This document shows positions 51,101 through 61,792 of a stretch of DNA of 64,000 bases, one piece after another; the stretch's first letter is position 1; the number at the start of each line of letters is the position of its first letter. This DNA comes from Mytilus trossulus (taxonomy: Eukaryota; Mollusca; Bivalvia; Mytilida; Mytilidae). The notes beneath the pieces were generated by a model that saw only the letters and a list, made by a program, of their open reading frames with translations, had not been told where the DNA came from and ran no database searches. The position numbers and the translations under genes are program-made. The stretch lies in NCBI RefSeq assembly GCF_036588685.1, contig NC_086378.1, positions 80,741,127-80,805,126 of the forward strand, in the 5' to 3' direction.

Positions 51101-53018
51101 TAGTTCAATTTTTGATGAAATCAAACAAAGTTTAATTTTGGCCCCTTTTGACCCCTAATTCCTAAATTGTTGGGACCAAAACTCCCAAGATCAATCCCAA
51201 CCTTCCTTTTGTGGTCATAAACCTTGTGTTAAAATTTTATAGATTTCTATCTACTTACACTAAAGTTATTGAGCAAAAACCAAGAAAAAAACTTATTTGG
51301 GACCTTTTTTTGGCCCCTAATTCCTAAACTGTTAGGACCAAAACTCCCAAAATCAATCCCAACCTTCCTTTTGTGGTCATTAACCTTACGTTAAAATTTC
51401 ATAGATTTCTGTTTACTTATACTAAAATTATTGTGCAAAAACCAAGAAAAATGCTTATTTGGGCCTTTTTTGGCACTTATTCCTAAACTGTTGGGACCAA
51501 AACTCCCAAAATCAATCCCAACATTCCTTTTGTGGTCATAAACCTTGTGTTTAAATTTCATAGATTTCTATTTATTTATACTAAAGTTATAGTGCGAAAA
51601 CCAAATGTCTTCGGACGACGACGACACCAACGTCATACCAATAAACGACCAAAACATTTTCAATTTTGCATTCATGTTGCTTAGTCTTCAGTTTTTTTAT
51701 ATAGTGTTTTATGCAGATGTTTGCTGTTTTGTCTTTTTTGTCATAGAATTGTCAGGTTTTTTTTATAGACTAATGAGTTTTGAAAATCCCCTTACTATCT
51801 TCCACCTCTTTTTGTTTTCATTTATATGTTTTAAAAAATTCCTATAAGAAACCACTCACCATAATTGATAGATTCCATGGCAATTCCTGCAGCATCTTTG
51901 CCATATCCTTTCTCATACAACTGTACCATGTGTTGTCCATTTTTGTCTGGGGGATGAAGAGCATTTAACTTCCTGGTGTGGGTACGTAACTGTTCTACAG
52001 CCCCAGCTCTGAAGGTATCACATGCAGCTATCAAAACTCTAAAGCCATTCTCTATCAACCAGAAACAGATCTGAAAGTAAGGATCATTTGTATTATAAAT
52101 CTGTAAGCAGTGAAAGGCAGCTAGGTCACTTGACTGACATTTCTACTTAAATCTGGAAATGCATTTCATTGATATGCAGATTATTAAATGTGATTTTTTT
52201 GTATAAAATTAAACTGAAATTTTTATGTATAAAATTTGTTTTCAACCTATGCTATTTTCATATGCAGTATGCATGTCTTTTTAAAAACTATTTTTTTCAC
52301 ATTGTGCAAAAGGAAAATGACAAGAGAACCAAATATAATAACCACATATTGTAAATTTTGATATATGTGAATTTGTTTCTATTAGGATTGTCTACTACAC
52401 TTATAGTGTTTGCTTTCTACAAAATAATTGTGTTAGGTAAATTTTTGCACATTTCATGTAACACTGAATGAGGAAAATAGTTCAAGCTTATAAGAATAAC
52501 AACATTAGGATTACCTTTGCCAAGTTTGTAGATTTCCCTACACCATTTACTCCACAAAATGTAACAACATATGGACGACCTTTTTGTTTACATTCCATAG
52601 CGTCTCGAAGGATGTCAATACGTCTCTTTGGTTCCAAAATATTAACACAGGAATCCTGTAAAGTCTGTCTTACTGTATTTGCAGTTGCTATAATATAAAG
52701 AAGTTACAAAAATATTATTTTTCTATACAATAAAGTCTACTACTGATACTTCATAACTCATTGAAATGAGAATTTATTGTCTGTCAATACACACATCTAC
52801 ATGTTATGTCCTTATTATCTTGAAAGTTTCATGAAATTCTTTAGTTGTTTCAGGAGCTGTGGAAGACACACTATTGCAGTAGTTTATTTTGGCCAAAATT
52901 CTTAAGGTCAAAGGCTTATAAATACTAGAATAAATTTTGAACCATAATTTCCTATTGATATGTGGTTTCAGAGTAGTTGCAATGACTGGACTGATGGATC
53001 GACTTGTAAAAAACATTA

Positions 53019-53049
<31 letters not shown>

Positions 53050-56000
53050 AGATAAGATTTATTTTATTAAAGTGTCACCATCCATTACAATATCAATATA
53101 TATATATACACATAAAGTCATAAGAACCCAACATTTATGTAAAAGGATGCCAGCCGAAAACGACTTATGAGACACTATCATTAAAACAAACATCTGATAC
53201 ATACATAAAAGGACAGCTTTGATACATTTAAAAAGTATTTCGTAAATTAAAAAAAATAAATTAAAAATAACAAAACATATATAATTTCTAGATGACATGT
53301 TTTCGTCGATAAAACATATGATAAAGGGAACTAGCTAAAAGAGGAACCATATTCTCATTACACATAAGATAACGAAGTTTTTCAACATCACATAAATTCT
53401 CAAAATCAACATTTAAAAGACAGGCTTTGGCATATAATTCATGTCTGATATCAGAGTAAAAACAACAATTAAAAAGAAAGTGTTTTTCATCTTCAATTTG
53501 GCTACTATCACAAAAAATACATAAACGGTCTTGTAGAGGTTCTGGTGGTCTAGCATATCGACCTGTTTCAACTTTAAGTTGTAACGAACCAGCTCTGAAT
53601 AGTGACAAAATACGTCGGTGGCATCTATTATTAACTACCTTTACATAAGGCTCCGTACCAATACAAGTTTTAAACAATCTATAAAATCTTAATTTATTAC
53701 CGTTGACATTATTTTTATCATTCCATACTTCATGGTGCCAATATTCTTTTTCAAAAACTTGTATAGAGTCCCATACATTACTCATATTAATTTCATCTTC
53801 TACATTTATAATCAAACTATATTTACGAGCTAACTGTAAAACTCTATAATCCCATGACGATTTTCTTCTAATCGCCCAGGTATGAACCTTTTTACATATA
53901 TTACTAGTATTGTCACATTTTAGACGATTCCAAAGTTTAAAAACTTCAACTTTCAGTAGTGCATCGCCTGATAAAAAACCCATATCACCTCTAGCAGCTA
54001 AGTTGCTGCTTCTTTTGCTTAAGCCTAAGAAAAATTTACAAGCATTGTTTTGCAAATTATTTATACAATTATGTATATTAATGCCCCATACACCGGAAGC
54101 ATATGTAAAAATGGGTTTGACTAAAGTGTCATATAATTTAGTAAATACATCAAAATTCATACCACCAGTTTTACAAAATTTGGCTTTAATAACACCAAGA
54201 GCTCTATTAGCTGATTTATACAATTCTTTGGCAATTATAGAATTATCTGAAAATTCATTCAAAAGTACACCAAGATATTTATAACAAGCTGCATATTCAA
54301 GACAAAGTTCGCCACATTTGAACTGAGAATTACTTCTTAGTACAGATTTATTTCTAAAATGAACAATTTTGGTTTTGTTTTTATTTAGAGTTAATCTCCA
54401 CTTTTCACACCACTTATTTAAAATGTCCAACTGCTTTTGCAGTTTCTCTGCATCAGGTGCAATCAATGCAATATCATCAGCATATAATAACATAGAGACC
54501 ATAATGTCATCTATTTGAATACCACAATTTGCTTCTCTAATATCTGAGACTAAATCATTTACATAGATAGAAAATAAAGTCGGCGATAAAACACAGCCTT
54601 GTTTTACACCAAGAGCAACAGGAAAAAAGGATGTCATAAAGTTATTTACTCTGACTGCACAATTAACATTACTGTATAAAGAAGTAATACAATTTAAAAA
54701 TATACCGCTAATACCAACTTTTTTCAATTTAAAAATTAGACAGTCTCTATCAACGGTATCAAATGCTTTCTTTGCGTCAACAAAACATACAAATGTATCC
54801 TTTTTTGCATTTTTTCTACTTTTAACAATATTATCTAATACATAAACATGATCTGTACAGTTTCTACCTTTTCGAAAACCGTTCTGTTCATCACATAAAA
54901 TTTCATGATAACATAACTTCTTGTGTCGTTATAGTTAGGAGTATAGGTCACAATATTAACCTGTTTGGATGATTGAAATCTTAGAAAAACTTAATTATCT
55001 ATTCATTGGCTTTGATTGAGCATTTTGGATTATCAAAACAATATCATTTCTTTCTTTGGCTAATTGACACAGGGAAGACTAATAAGTATAGATTATCAGG
55101 TTTTCTACACATTGATATCGTAGAATATCAGTCGCGAGCCACAATGTGAATCTTTTTGGCGAGTGAGTGTAGCGAACATTGTGTCGAGCGGCTGATATTT
55201 TACGATATCTATACAAAGAAAACCCGATTATCTGTTTATCGTTCTATTACTGGTCTTTTTCCCTCTCCCTAAGACAGTTTTATGCTTGGCGAAAGCAAGC
55301 TTGATAACGTCTCCTCTCGCATTGTGACGTCGCTGATAACTTCTCCGCTCAAATTGTAACGTTGTTGATAATGCCTGGTCTCATTTTGAAGTCTTGATAC
55401 AAGAATTACTGAGCGACAGAGCAGGGTGATATAGGCGTAGGGAAGGACGATAATATTAGTTACACAGTGTGCAATTGTCCTTTGACCCGATAAATTCTGT
55501 ATTAGGACAATTGAACACTGTGTAACGAAATTATCCTGATATTGTTATATTACATATTATTTATTAAATTCGATACCAACCAAAAATATTTTAGATATTT
55601 AATCTAAAACTGAAAAATCAAAAATATTAGGACTGTAAAGCAACTCAGATTTCTATTTTTTTTATTAGGTAAATGGTATAAGGGAGATAATTCCAATTGG
55701 CATAATAAATAAGGGAGATAATTTCAATTGACGTAATAAAAAATTGTACTGAAATTTATTAGGACAATATCAGCCATTCAAATTGCGAGAAATTACTCTA
55801 AATAAGGATAATGTGAATTATCATCCCTCTTTTTTAAGAAAAGAGACAAACGCTCATACTATTAAAGAAAAAATAAATAAAGCCCATATTCATTTTCATT
55901 ATTTTTTAAACTAAATTTAAGCATATCTTACTTGAAAAGGTTCCCAGAACTTTGCCTTCCAACTTAGCAGCCACAGAATCACACAATTTAACAGAAATAT

Positions 56001-59000
56001 CTGCAGCAACATTCTTTCCTAAAATAGAAAAAAAAAAAACATGAGAAATCAATTTTCGGATAATAAAATATTTTTTTAAGTTTCATTGCAGAGAATGAAA
56101 CTGAACATAAAATTCCATGTTCAGAAGTATTAAAGTAAATTTAATCATTTTATATGTGTCCTTCATTTATGTATTTTCTCCTATTGTATCATTTTGTAAA
56201 ATTGCAAAAAATAATGAAAATATTAATTTGAAATAACAACTTTAACAGTTATTATTCACATTCAACATGTTTAAGGATATTCTAAGTACTGTATGACATA
56301 TTTACCAATGATATGTTCTTTCATCTTTTCTAAAGCAGGTTGTAAATCTTCTCTGGTCAAGGTCTTTGATCCAACAAGGTTCTTGAACATACTGAACATT
56401 CCACTGCTCTTCTTAGATTTGCCACTTAAAAAATAAAACGGAGATGTGAATTAAACAACTTAGTACTTTGAATGTGTACAAAATTAAGGCTTGCTTGCTT
56501 GTTTGTTAGATGGACAATGAAATCAACATACTTTTTTCTGGTGTCTATTTTGAGAGTTTTTGAAAAATCAGATTGACCAGCTGTTTGGAATTAACCATGG
56601 AGTATTATCATTAATATTTTTGTTTGCTGTTTAATATAAAAGTTACAAATGTCAAGGTCAATCAATCAAATTCTGAGCTCTGAACAATTGTTTATTTGTT
56701 TATCAATATAAGTAACCTCTGAAGGTCATGCAATTAAAATGTTTCCTATTGATTTTTTACCTCTTGACTGACTCCTGAACTCCTTTCTCTTCTTCTACTT
56801 CTTCATCTTCACTTTCTTCTTCATCTAAATCTCTCAATCCTCCTTTCATCTGTCCTACCCATCGTTGCTAAAAAAATAACATGGAATGAATTTTTCATAT
56901 CTTCTAAAAGGGGTTTATAGGAGTAATTTTCGTAAAGATAAGAGCGGAGTACAACTTTATGAACAATGGAGCATAGAATTCTGTTCTACAACATTGAAAT
57001 TTTATGGATCTTGGCAACATTTAAGCCATTTTCTTGTAATCTTCAGAAAGTTTTAAAAGAAGAGTCCTTGTCATTTTTCCTTATTAAAAGGCAGATTTTC
57101 ATCTGCTTGAATGATTTTCTTGGGTTTTATGAGTACAGGTGAAACATGAATTTAAATTTTTTATTGGCTTGTATGCAGTCTTAGAATTTCAGAATCCAAG
57201 GTCTGCAATTTTGGCAAAAATCAACCGAGCAGAACCAAACTGGAATTAAAATGGTTACTCAACATGGATAACTCACATAGTGAATGACAGATAAGTGTAA
57301 AACTATATGGCCTGTCCACTTTGTGGAATAAAAAATATTCATAGGTCTGTAATCTACAAATCCATTCCTTTTATACTATGCCCATAAATTGTGAAGACTT
57401 ACTTCTTCAGCAGATGGTGTTCCATGTTTCTCTTCCATACTTCCATTAATAGTAGCATCTCCTGATCCATTTAGAGAACTATAATCAAGAGACACAGCAT
57501 CTTTATTGGTTCCAGCCATTTCCCATTTAGTAGCTTGTTTTCCTTTCTTCTTTGGAGTTTCTGCTTTTGGACTGGCACTGGCTCTGAAGAGGAAAAATAA
57601 CAACAAATTTTGAATAATAATGCTCACAAGTTAAAAATCCAATTCCTTGTGAGCACTGAAGGGTAAAGATTCCCTTTCATCTGAAAATGGGATTTTTATT
57701 AATTAAACATTGAATGTGTATTTAGTTGGGCAAATTATAAATTTAAATAGGGGTTATCTTCCTTTGTAGTTTTGCAGTTAAATAAAATTTGATAAAGGAT
57801 TCAAACCCAATGCATACCTTGTGAAATTTTTATCAAAAAACGATTTTTCTTGACAAGTTGAGTTATTTAAATACATACCCTATTGTAACTTAAATGTCTG
57901 AGTTTAACATATAATTAATAAATTGCATTTCATTGACTGAAAAGGATCTAAGAAATGTACACCATACTGCACTATTTTGTTTAAACTATCCCCTGGGAGA
58001 TACAGACACAACCCAGTTACAGAAGGAAGCAGTTTGAATGCATTGCATGCAATCTTCAGCCAAAAACTAACTGAACAATATCACTATACAAAAGTTACAA
58101 TATGATTTTTCAATATTATAGATTCTGTCTTCAAAATGAAAATTTAATAAGAATAAAATTTTATTTGTTGTTATTCCATTTTCTTTGTTAGAAATTTCAT
58201 GATACACGAATAAAGCCTTTATCAATAGAAATGTGAACAATATATCAGTTGCTCTATTAATAAAGTAAGTTATCTTAACTTACGTTTTAACAGGTTTCTT
58301 TCCAGACATCTTAGCAAACATCTTTTCTCTATTTTTCTGTATAGTTAGTTCGTCCATTTCACCCAAGACTGCAGCTGTCTGTTCAGTTTTCTTCAAAGTT
58401 TCTTTAACAACTTGTTCTGAAATAGTATTCAAAGGCATTTAAGACTCCAGCAATGTTCACAATAACAATAATTGCAATAATAAAAAACCAAAAATTTTAG
58501 TAACCATAGACTCAAATTACCTATTTCTTAAATAACAAGAATGTGTCCATAGTACACGGACTCCAGCAATCTGCACTATGTGTTTGACTTTTGATTTTGC
58601 CTTTTTATTTTTGTGTTTTTACTTTTTTCTATGTTTAGTGGACCTTGAAAAAAGGGGTAAAAACTCTTATTGGGCATTAAAATTAGAAAATTCATAGCAT
58701 AGGGAACATGTGTACTAAGTTTCAAGTTGATTGGACATCAACTTCATCACAAACTACCTCGACCAAAATCTTTTTGAATTTTCCTTGGAGTTAGGTACAT
58801 GAGGTATTTTTGTTATTTTACTTTTTAATTTCTTCCAATCAAAATAAATTAACAATACAGGTGTTTTCCTTTTTTTCCCTGTTTATTATTTGCATGGTCT
58901 TAAGAAGAGAATACATATGTTAAGGTCACAATGTATTTATATATACCTTTGACTGGTTTATTTTCCTTTCCTTTAGCTGGTTTCTTTTCTTCTTTTTTGT

Positions 59001-61792
59001 TTTCTATCATTGATGACACAGTCTTCTTAGATTTTAAAGATTCATCAAAAGTTTTCATTTTCCTAAACAAATAAATAAACTTGGTTTAATCATTCGTTGA
59101 TAATAACTTTGTGACATTTGACATGTTACATAATTATATCTTTTGACTTCCAAGAAAGTAATAATAAGGTGCAGTGTTAAGACAATAACAATCAAAACCA
59201 AACTATACTAATGTTGATTTTCATTCTCATGGATTTTGATGGTATCGGTAAACCATGATTTAAAGGTTCCACATAATATTCAAATTTCCTTTGACTTGTA
59301 TGCAGAGTTTGCAATAACCATAAAAAAAAACATCTATTACTCCATCCATAAAAGTTGGTACCCATGAATATAAATGAATCTACAGTTGTCAAAATTTGCA
59401 AATACATTGTACATGATTTAAATCATAAAATGGCAGATACATGTAGTTCAGTAATAGTTTATTCCTGTTGTAAGTAGACCTGACATTTTAACTGATAATT
59501 TTCGTGCTTACAACTTCTTTTTATTGGTCTCTGGTGGAGAGTTGTCTCATTAGCAATCATCTCCATATATTAAAAGAACATCAGATAGAGAAGTCATCAT
59601 TGACTGTAAGTGTTGGATCTCTTGTTCATCATATGTTCCTAAGTTAGAAATCGGGTTACAGCAGAATGCAATGTGTGTGTAGATAAAGGTAATATCTTTG
59701 GTTAATTTGCTTGCTAGCTGAACTGTGAAGTCATTATTAGGTTAGGTAAATTACCCTCCTTTAAGAGCAGACTAGTCTGACAGACAAAATTTCTATAAAG
59801 CAGGATCTTGGCCTAATGAATATTCAGTTATCTGCTATAAATATCCAGATTCATTTTTTTAAAACTTACTTCTGAGACTTGGCGATGGCTCTGCTTTCTT
59901 CTTCGTTCAATCTCAAAATCTCATCAAATGATCCCTTAAAATTAAAGGTGCCACACGCTAAACCATCGGTAAGACAATCCTTGTACTTATTTCTGAATTC
60001 CATCTGTATGTCTGTCAAGAATTTATCTATGTAAGACAGCTGTAATATCTTTTGATAAGCCACCTAAATTATAAAATATAACACAGATCTGATGAATGGA
60101 CAACATTTAAAATATTTAAATATTTAATCATAAAATTGTTCAATACAACACTCCTGTAGAAGACATTAAAACATTTCAGCTGTTATCATAATGCTAGCAA
60201 GTTAAAGGTTGGGTATGCTTCATTGTTTTGTTTGTATCAATGTTTGCTCAAGCTTTGAAATTTAAAAGATTGACATCTGAAAACAATATAAAAATGTGGA
60301 GTTAAACTTGTTTACATTATATTTAAATTTGATTGGACATATATATTAGTGTAACTCAACCTACTTATATTGTTTGCAGATATCAATCTTACATGTAATT
60401 TCAATGCTTGGGCAAGCTTTAATACAAATAAAGCTAACAAGCTAACTGAGCATTTAAAACTTGCTAGCATTAGGACAACAGCTGTAAATTCCTACAGTTT
60501 CTCATAAACACTTGGGGATGTCTCTTCATTCATTATTTATTATAAAGATTCCAAATGATTTAGAGATAGTTGTACATTTGATTTTGTCAATGTTTGTGGT
60601 CGCTGGTTAGACACTTTGTGCATTGTATGTCTATTGTTTGACAATCCAGTTACTTGTATAGCTCCATTTTTTTGCCTATTATTTGTGTAATGTTTTGTCT
60701 CAGACTTTGATATTCTTTAGGTTCCTGTTCCATAGACAAAGTACTAGTAATTCTGTTTGTTACTGATTTAAAATTGAGAATGGAAATGGGGAATGTGTCA
60801 AAGAGACAACAACCCGACCAAATAAAATAACAACAGCAGAAGGTCACCAACAGGTCTTCAATGTAGCGAGAAATTCCTGCACCCGGAGGCGTCCTTCAGC
60901 TGGCCCCTAAACAAATATATACTAGTTCAGTGATAATGAACGCCATACTAATTTCCAAATTGTACACAAAGTTTGTTATTGTTGGTTTTTCTTGTATTTT
61001 CCTTATTCCTCTTATCCAGATTAAAATACAAAGGTTGAGTGCTAAGAAAAGTAATTTGACTATAATCGACTATCCCACTTCATATCCTAAGTCAGGCACT
61101 ATATGGTTGATTGTCTTAGGGTTATCTTAATGTCTTGTCGTTTAAGGATTTGTCATTGATGCCAGATGTTATACCACCATGAGCAGGTCTTATTTAGACC
61201 TTGAAATTATGCACAAGTTTTCTAGATTCTGGGCAATTCAGTTATTTAAACTGTACAGTCTGAAGTCAGGAACCTATTGTTCAGTGGTTGTAGTTTGTTG
61301 ATGTGGTTCATACATTGTCATAAGTGTTTCTAGCTTCTTGTTTTTTATACAGATTAAACAGTTGGTTTTCCTGTTTGAATGGTTTTAATCCGTTATATAC
61401 TAGACTAACTAGTAATATTTGCATGATTTAAAGGGCCTTTATAGCTTTCTTTTTAGTGTGAGCCAAGGTTCCGTGTTGAAGGCTGTACTTTGACCTGCAA
61501 TGGTTTTCTTTTTACAAATTTGGATGGAGAGTTGTGTTATTGGCATTCATATATAATACATCTTCTTATACAATGTATCTAGACACTTGTCTTTTGGAAT
61601 TGATTTGATATGTTATTAACCTACATATATATATTTTTTTTTTTGTCTCATTGACTTATACTTGAATTACTTACATCTCATTTTATAATTGATAATAATA
61701 AAACTTACCACAAAAACCAATTCAAATTCATTATCAAGCTTATACTTCAACTGTAAAGCTTCATGTGTATATGTATTATTTCCAGTTCTTTC
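42104..61792 (-). CDS. SRPRA: Signal recognition particle receptor subunit alpha (SRPRA), first exon outside window
   Basis: GTPase that docks ribosome-nascent-chain/SRP complexes at the ER membrane with SRP54 and the beta subunit. Exons in transcript order: 61792-61709, 60063-59870, 59062-58947, 58416-58284, 57583-57403, 56867-56761, 56424-56306, 56018-55932, 52687-52515, 52070-51860, 45200-45115, 44857-44681, 42229-42104 (stop TAA 42104-42106). All junctions are GT/AG and phases join to 597 codons. Visible residues 1-100 form the N-terminal longin-like SRX domain ([19 protein letters not shown]) that binds the beta subunit; then a charged Lys/Glu linker with an acidic run ([12 protein letters not shown]); then the NG domain: P-loop [13 protein letters not shown] (386-398), DTFRAGA (416-422), DTAGR (480-484), TKFD (548-551), GTGQ (575-578). 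All five GTPase motifs are intact. Human protein is 638 aa, so about 40 residues are missing; they were sought in 61793-64000 and not found. Intron lengths are very uneven (6.7 kb between 45200 and 51860). Confidence 0.97.
42373..42740 (+). repeat. Solitary copy of the 356-bp repeat family in the last SRPRA intron
   Basis: Aligns with 25517-25872: AGTTATCAAAGGTACCAGGA, GCTAGACGCGTGTTTCGTCT, and CCAGCAGTGGCATCAACCCA at the end; the flanking AATTATCAAAGGTA at about 42727 looks like the start of a second unit that is absent. Confidence 0.85.
43080..44555. mobile_element. 1.47-kb element with ~31-bp terminal inverted repeats
   Basis: Left end AGGCCACACCAATTTGATTC (from about 43088) and right end, inverse complement AGGCCACACCAATTTAATTT (to about 44549); similarity continues into CTTGTTC-ACGGA. 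The interior shows no transposase. It contains at about 43540-43790 a fragment of another dispersed repeat (TTGTTGATGTGGTTCATTGG) that also occurs near 61270-61510, so the element may be nested or composite. Confidence 0.7.
45386..45560. mobile_element. 175-bp MITE-like inverted-repeat element
   Basis: Begins TTAACAGTCTGCGCC and ends GGTGCAGACTGTTTAA, perfect inverses over about 12 bases. Interior repeats of ACTAGTC-type motifs are seen. No coding capacity. Confidence 0.7.
45625..45755 (+). repeat. Repeat R1 ('accagatgctcc'), copy 1, interrupted by a transposon
   Basis: AACCAGATGCTCCGCAGGGT to TAGTTGACACAACAT; the same unit continues on the far side of the transposon at 46554 (AACATAGGTATCTGACACAG). 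Uninterrupted copies are at 46790-46960 and 48740-48920. Confidence 0.85.
45756..46553 (+). mobile_element. hAT-like DNA transposon remnant with 5-bp target duplication
   Basis: Ends are TAGTGTTTCCTACAG (45756) and its imperfect inverse CTGCAGGAAACACTA (to 46553), fitting the hAT end pattern Y-A-R-N-G. AACAT flanks both sides (45751-45755; 46554-46558), and uninterrupted copies of the host repeat at 46910-46930 and 48880-48895 show GACACAGCATAGGTTTC as the empty site. Inside, a plus frame at about 46060-46429 encodes [15 protein letters not shown], then [17 protein letters not shown], the C-terminal dimerisation block typical of hAT transposases. The rest of the transposase is gone, so it is a deletion derivative. 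Multiple GCGCCCTGTC-type short repeats lie near the left end. Confidence 0.85.
46785..46960 (+). repeat. Repeat R1, copy 2
   Basis: AACCAGATGCTCCGCAGGGC through GTTGACACAGCATAGGTTTC to GGTCTAATGAACTTAAACA. It serves as an empty-site reference for the hAT-like insertion. Confidence 0.85.
46961..48300. repeat. SRPRA intron, mixed repeat DNA
   Basis: Poly-C at about 47071-47084; 46975-47330 is repeated at 48940-49290 (CTTTGAGCAATTCACTATGC, ATTAATCCTCTCAAAAAAAT), again after an R1 copy. 47470-48300 contains several GGCAAATTTCCAATGAAATT-like short repeats. No gene. Confidence 0.7.
48300..51680. repeat. 3.4-kb tandem and nested repeat field in the largest SRPRA intron
   Basis: Two unit types alternate. 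Type 1 (about 48480-48740, 49560-50100, 50935-51140) is TCAGCATATCAAAGAACCCC plus TTTTGGACCCTTTGGACC. Type 2 (about 50090-50830 and 51145-51600) is a unit of roughly 120-180 bp with CCTAAACTGTTGGGACCAAA, GGTCATAAACCTTGTGTTAA and CATAGATTTCTATTTACTTA. Each block ends with a GACGACGAC-rich stretch (50845-50870 and 51613-51630). R1 copy 3 is at 48740-48920. The pattern suggests one compound element inserted or duplicated at least twice. Confidence 0.85.
49296..49545 (+). repeat. 35-bp tandem repeat with an inverted core
   Basis: About seven units of AATTTCTTGCTATTGCACAA then TACTGTGCAATTGAA. Within each unit TTGCACA pairs with TGTGCAA, so every unit can form a small hairpin; some units have the palindrome TTGCGCAA. 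Confidence 0.9.
53015..54920 (-). mobile_element. 5'-truncated LINE retrotransposon with a long open reverse transcriptase frame
   Basis: A single minus-strand frame is open from about 54915 to the stop at 53288 (over 540 codons). It begins inside the reverse transcriptase domain ([33 protein letters not shown]) and continues with [20 protein letters not shown], the catalytic YADDIAL, the thumb, and a C-terminal zinc-knuckle-like [19 protein letters not shown]. Downstream on the minus strand a short AT-rich 3' region ends in (TCTTA)n, plus-strand GATAA repeats at 53022-53056, as LINE tails often do. No endonuclease domain is present, so the 5' part is missing. It lies antisense to nothing: same strand as the SRPRA host gene, in the intron between 55932 and 52687. 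It is probably of a CR1/Jockey-like clade; the clade is not certain. The uninterrupted frame suggests a fairly recent insertion. Confidence 0.92.
53018..53058 (+). repeat. (GATAA)n microsatellite at the LINE 3' end
   Basis: About seven perfect AAGAT/GATAA units followed by TTTATTTTATTAAAG; on the LINE strand this is the terminal simple repeat. Confidence 0.95.
54921..55931. other. SRPRA intron flank with two inverted repeats
   Basis: 55088-55246 is an imperfect palindrome: ATTATCAGGTTTTCTACACA and GATATCGTAGAATATCAG pair with CTGATATTTTACGATATC and the AAAACCCGATTATCTG end; the loop contains CACAATGTGAATC/ACATTGTGTCGAG. 55460-55540 is a second inverted repeat around TTACACAGTGTGCAATTGTCC and GGACAATTGAACACTGTGTAA. 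They look like non-coding DNA transposon relics. Confidence 0.7.
59660..59800 (+). repeat. Half-copy of the MITE-like element at 40636
   Basis: ATGTGTGTGTAGATAAAGGT, GCTTGCTAGCTGAACTGTGA and CCCTCCTTTAAGAGCAGACT match 40644-40745 in the same order; the second half is absent. Confidence 0.65.
60175..60490. mobile_element. 310-bp inverted-repeat element (MITE-like)
   Basis: Left end CAGCTGTTATCATAATGCTA (from 60178) and right end, inverse complement CAGCTGTTGTCCTAATGCTA (to about 60484). Pairing continues inward (AGCAAGTT; GCTCAAGCTTTGAAATT with AATTTCAATGCTTGGGCAAG; ATTGACATCTGAAAACAATA with its partner). No coding capacity; lies in the SRPRA intron between exons 61709 and 60063. Confidence 0.8.
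60770..60980 (+). repeat. Interspersed repeat, 'cacccggaggcgtccttcagc' family
   Basis: AATGGAAATGGGGAATGTGT, GAGACAACAACCCGACCAAA and GGAGGCGTCCTTCAGCTGGC. From memory this sequence is very frequent in mussel genomic and transcript data, one reason for proposing Mytilus. Not repeated elsewhere in this window. Confidence 0.65.
61235..61575 (+). repeat. Interspersed repeat, 'gttgatgtggttcat' family
   Basis: GAAGTCAGGAACCTATTGTT, TTTGTTGATGTGGTTCATAC, CAAGGTTCCGTGTTGAAGGC and GATGGAGAGTTGTGTTATTG; a diverged partial copy is at 43560-43790. Confidence 0.65.

Noticed and set aside
53910..54284. 124-codon plus-strand open frame
   Set aside because: Antisense shadow of the LINE reverse transcriptase.
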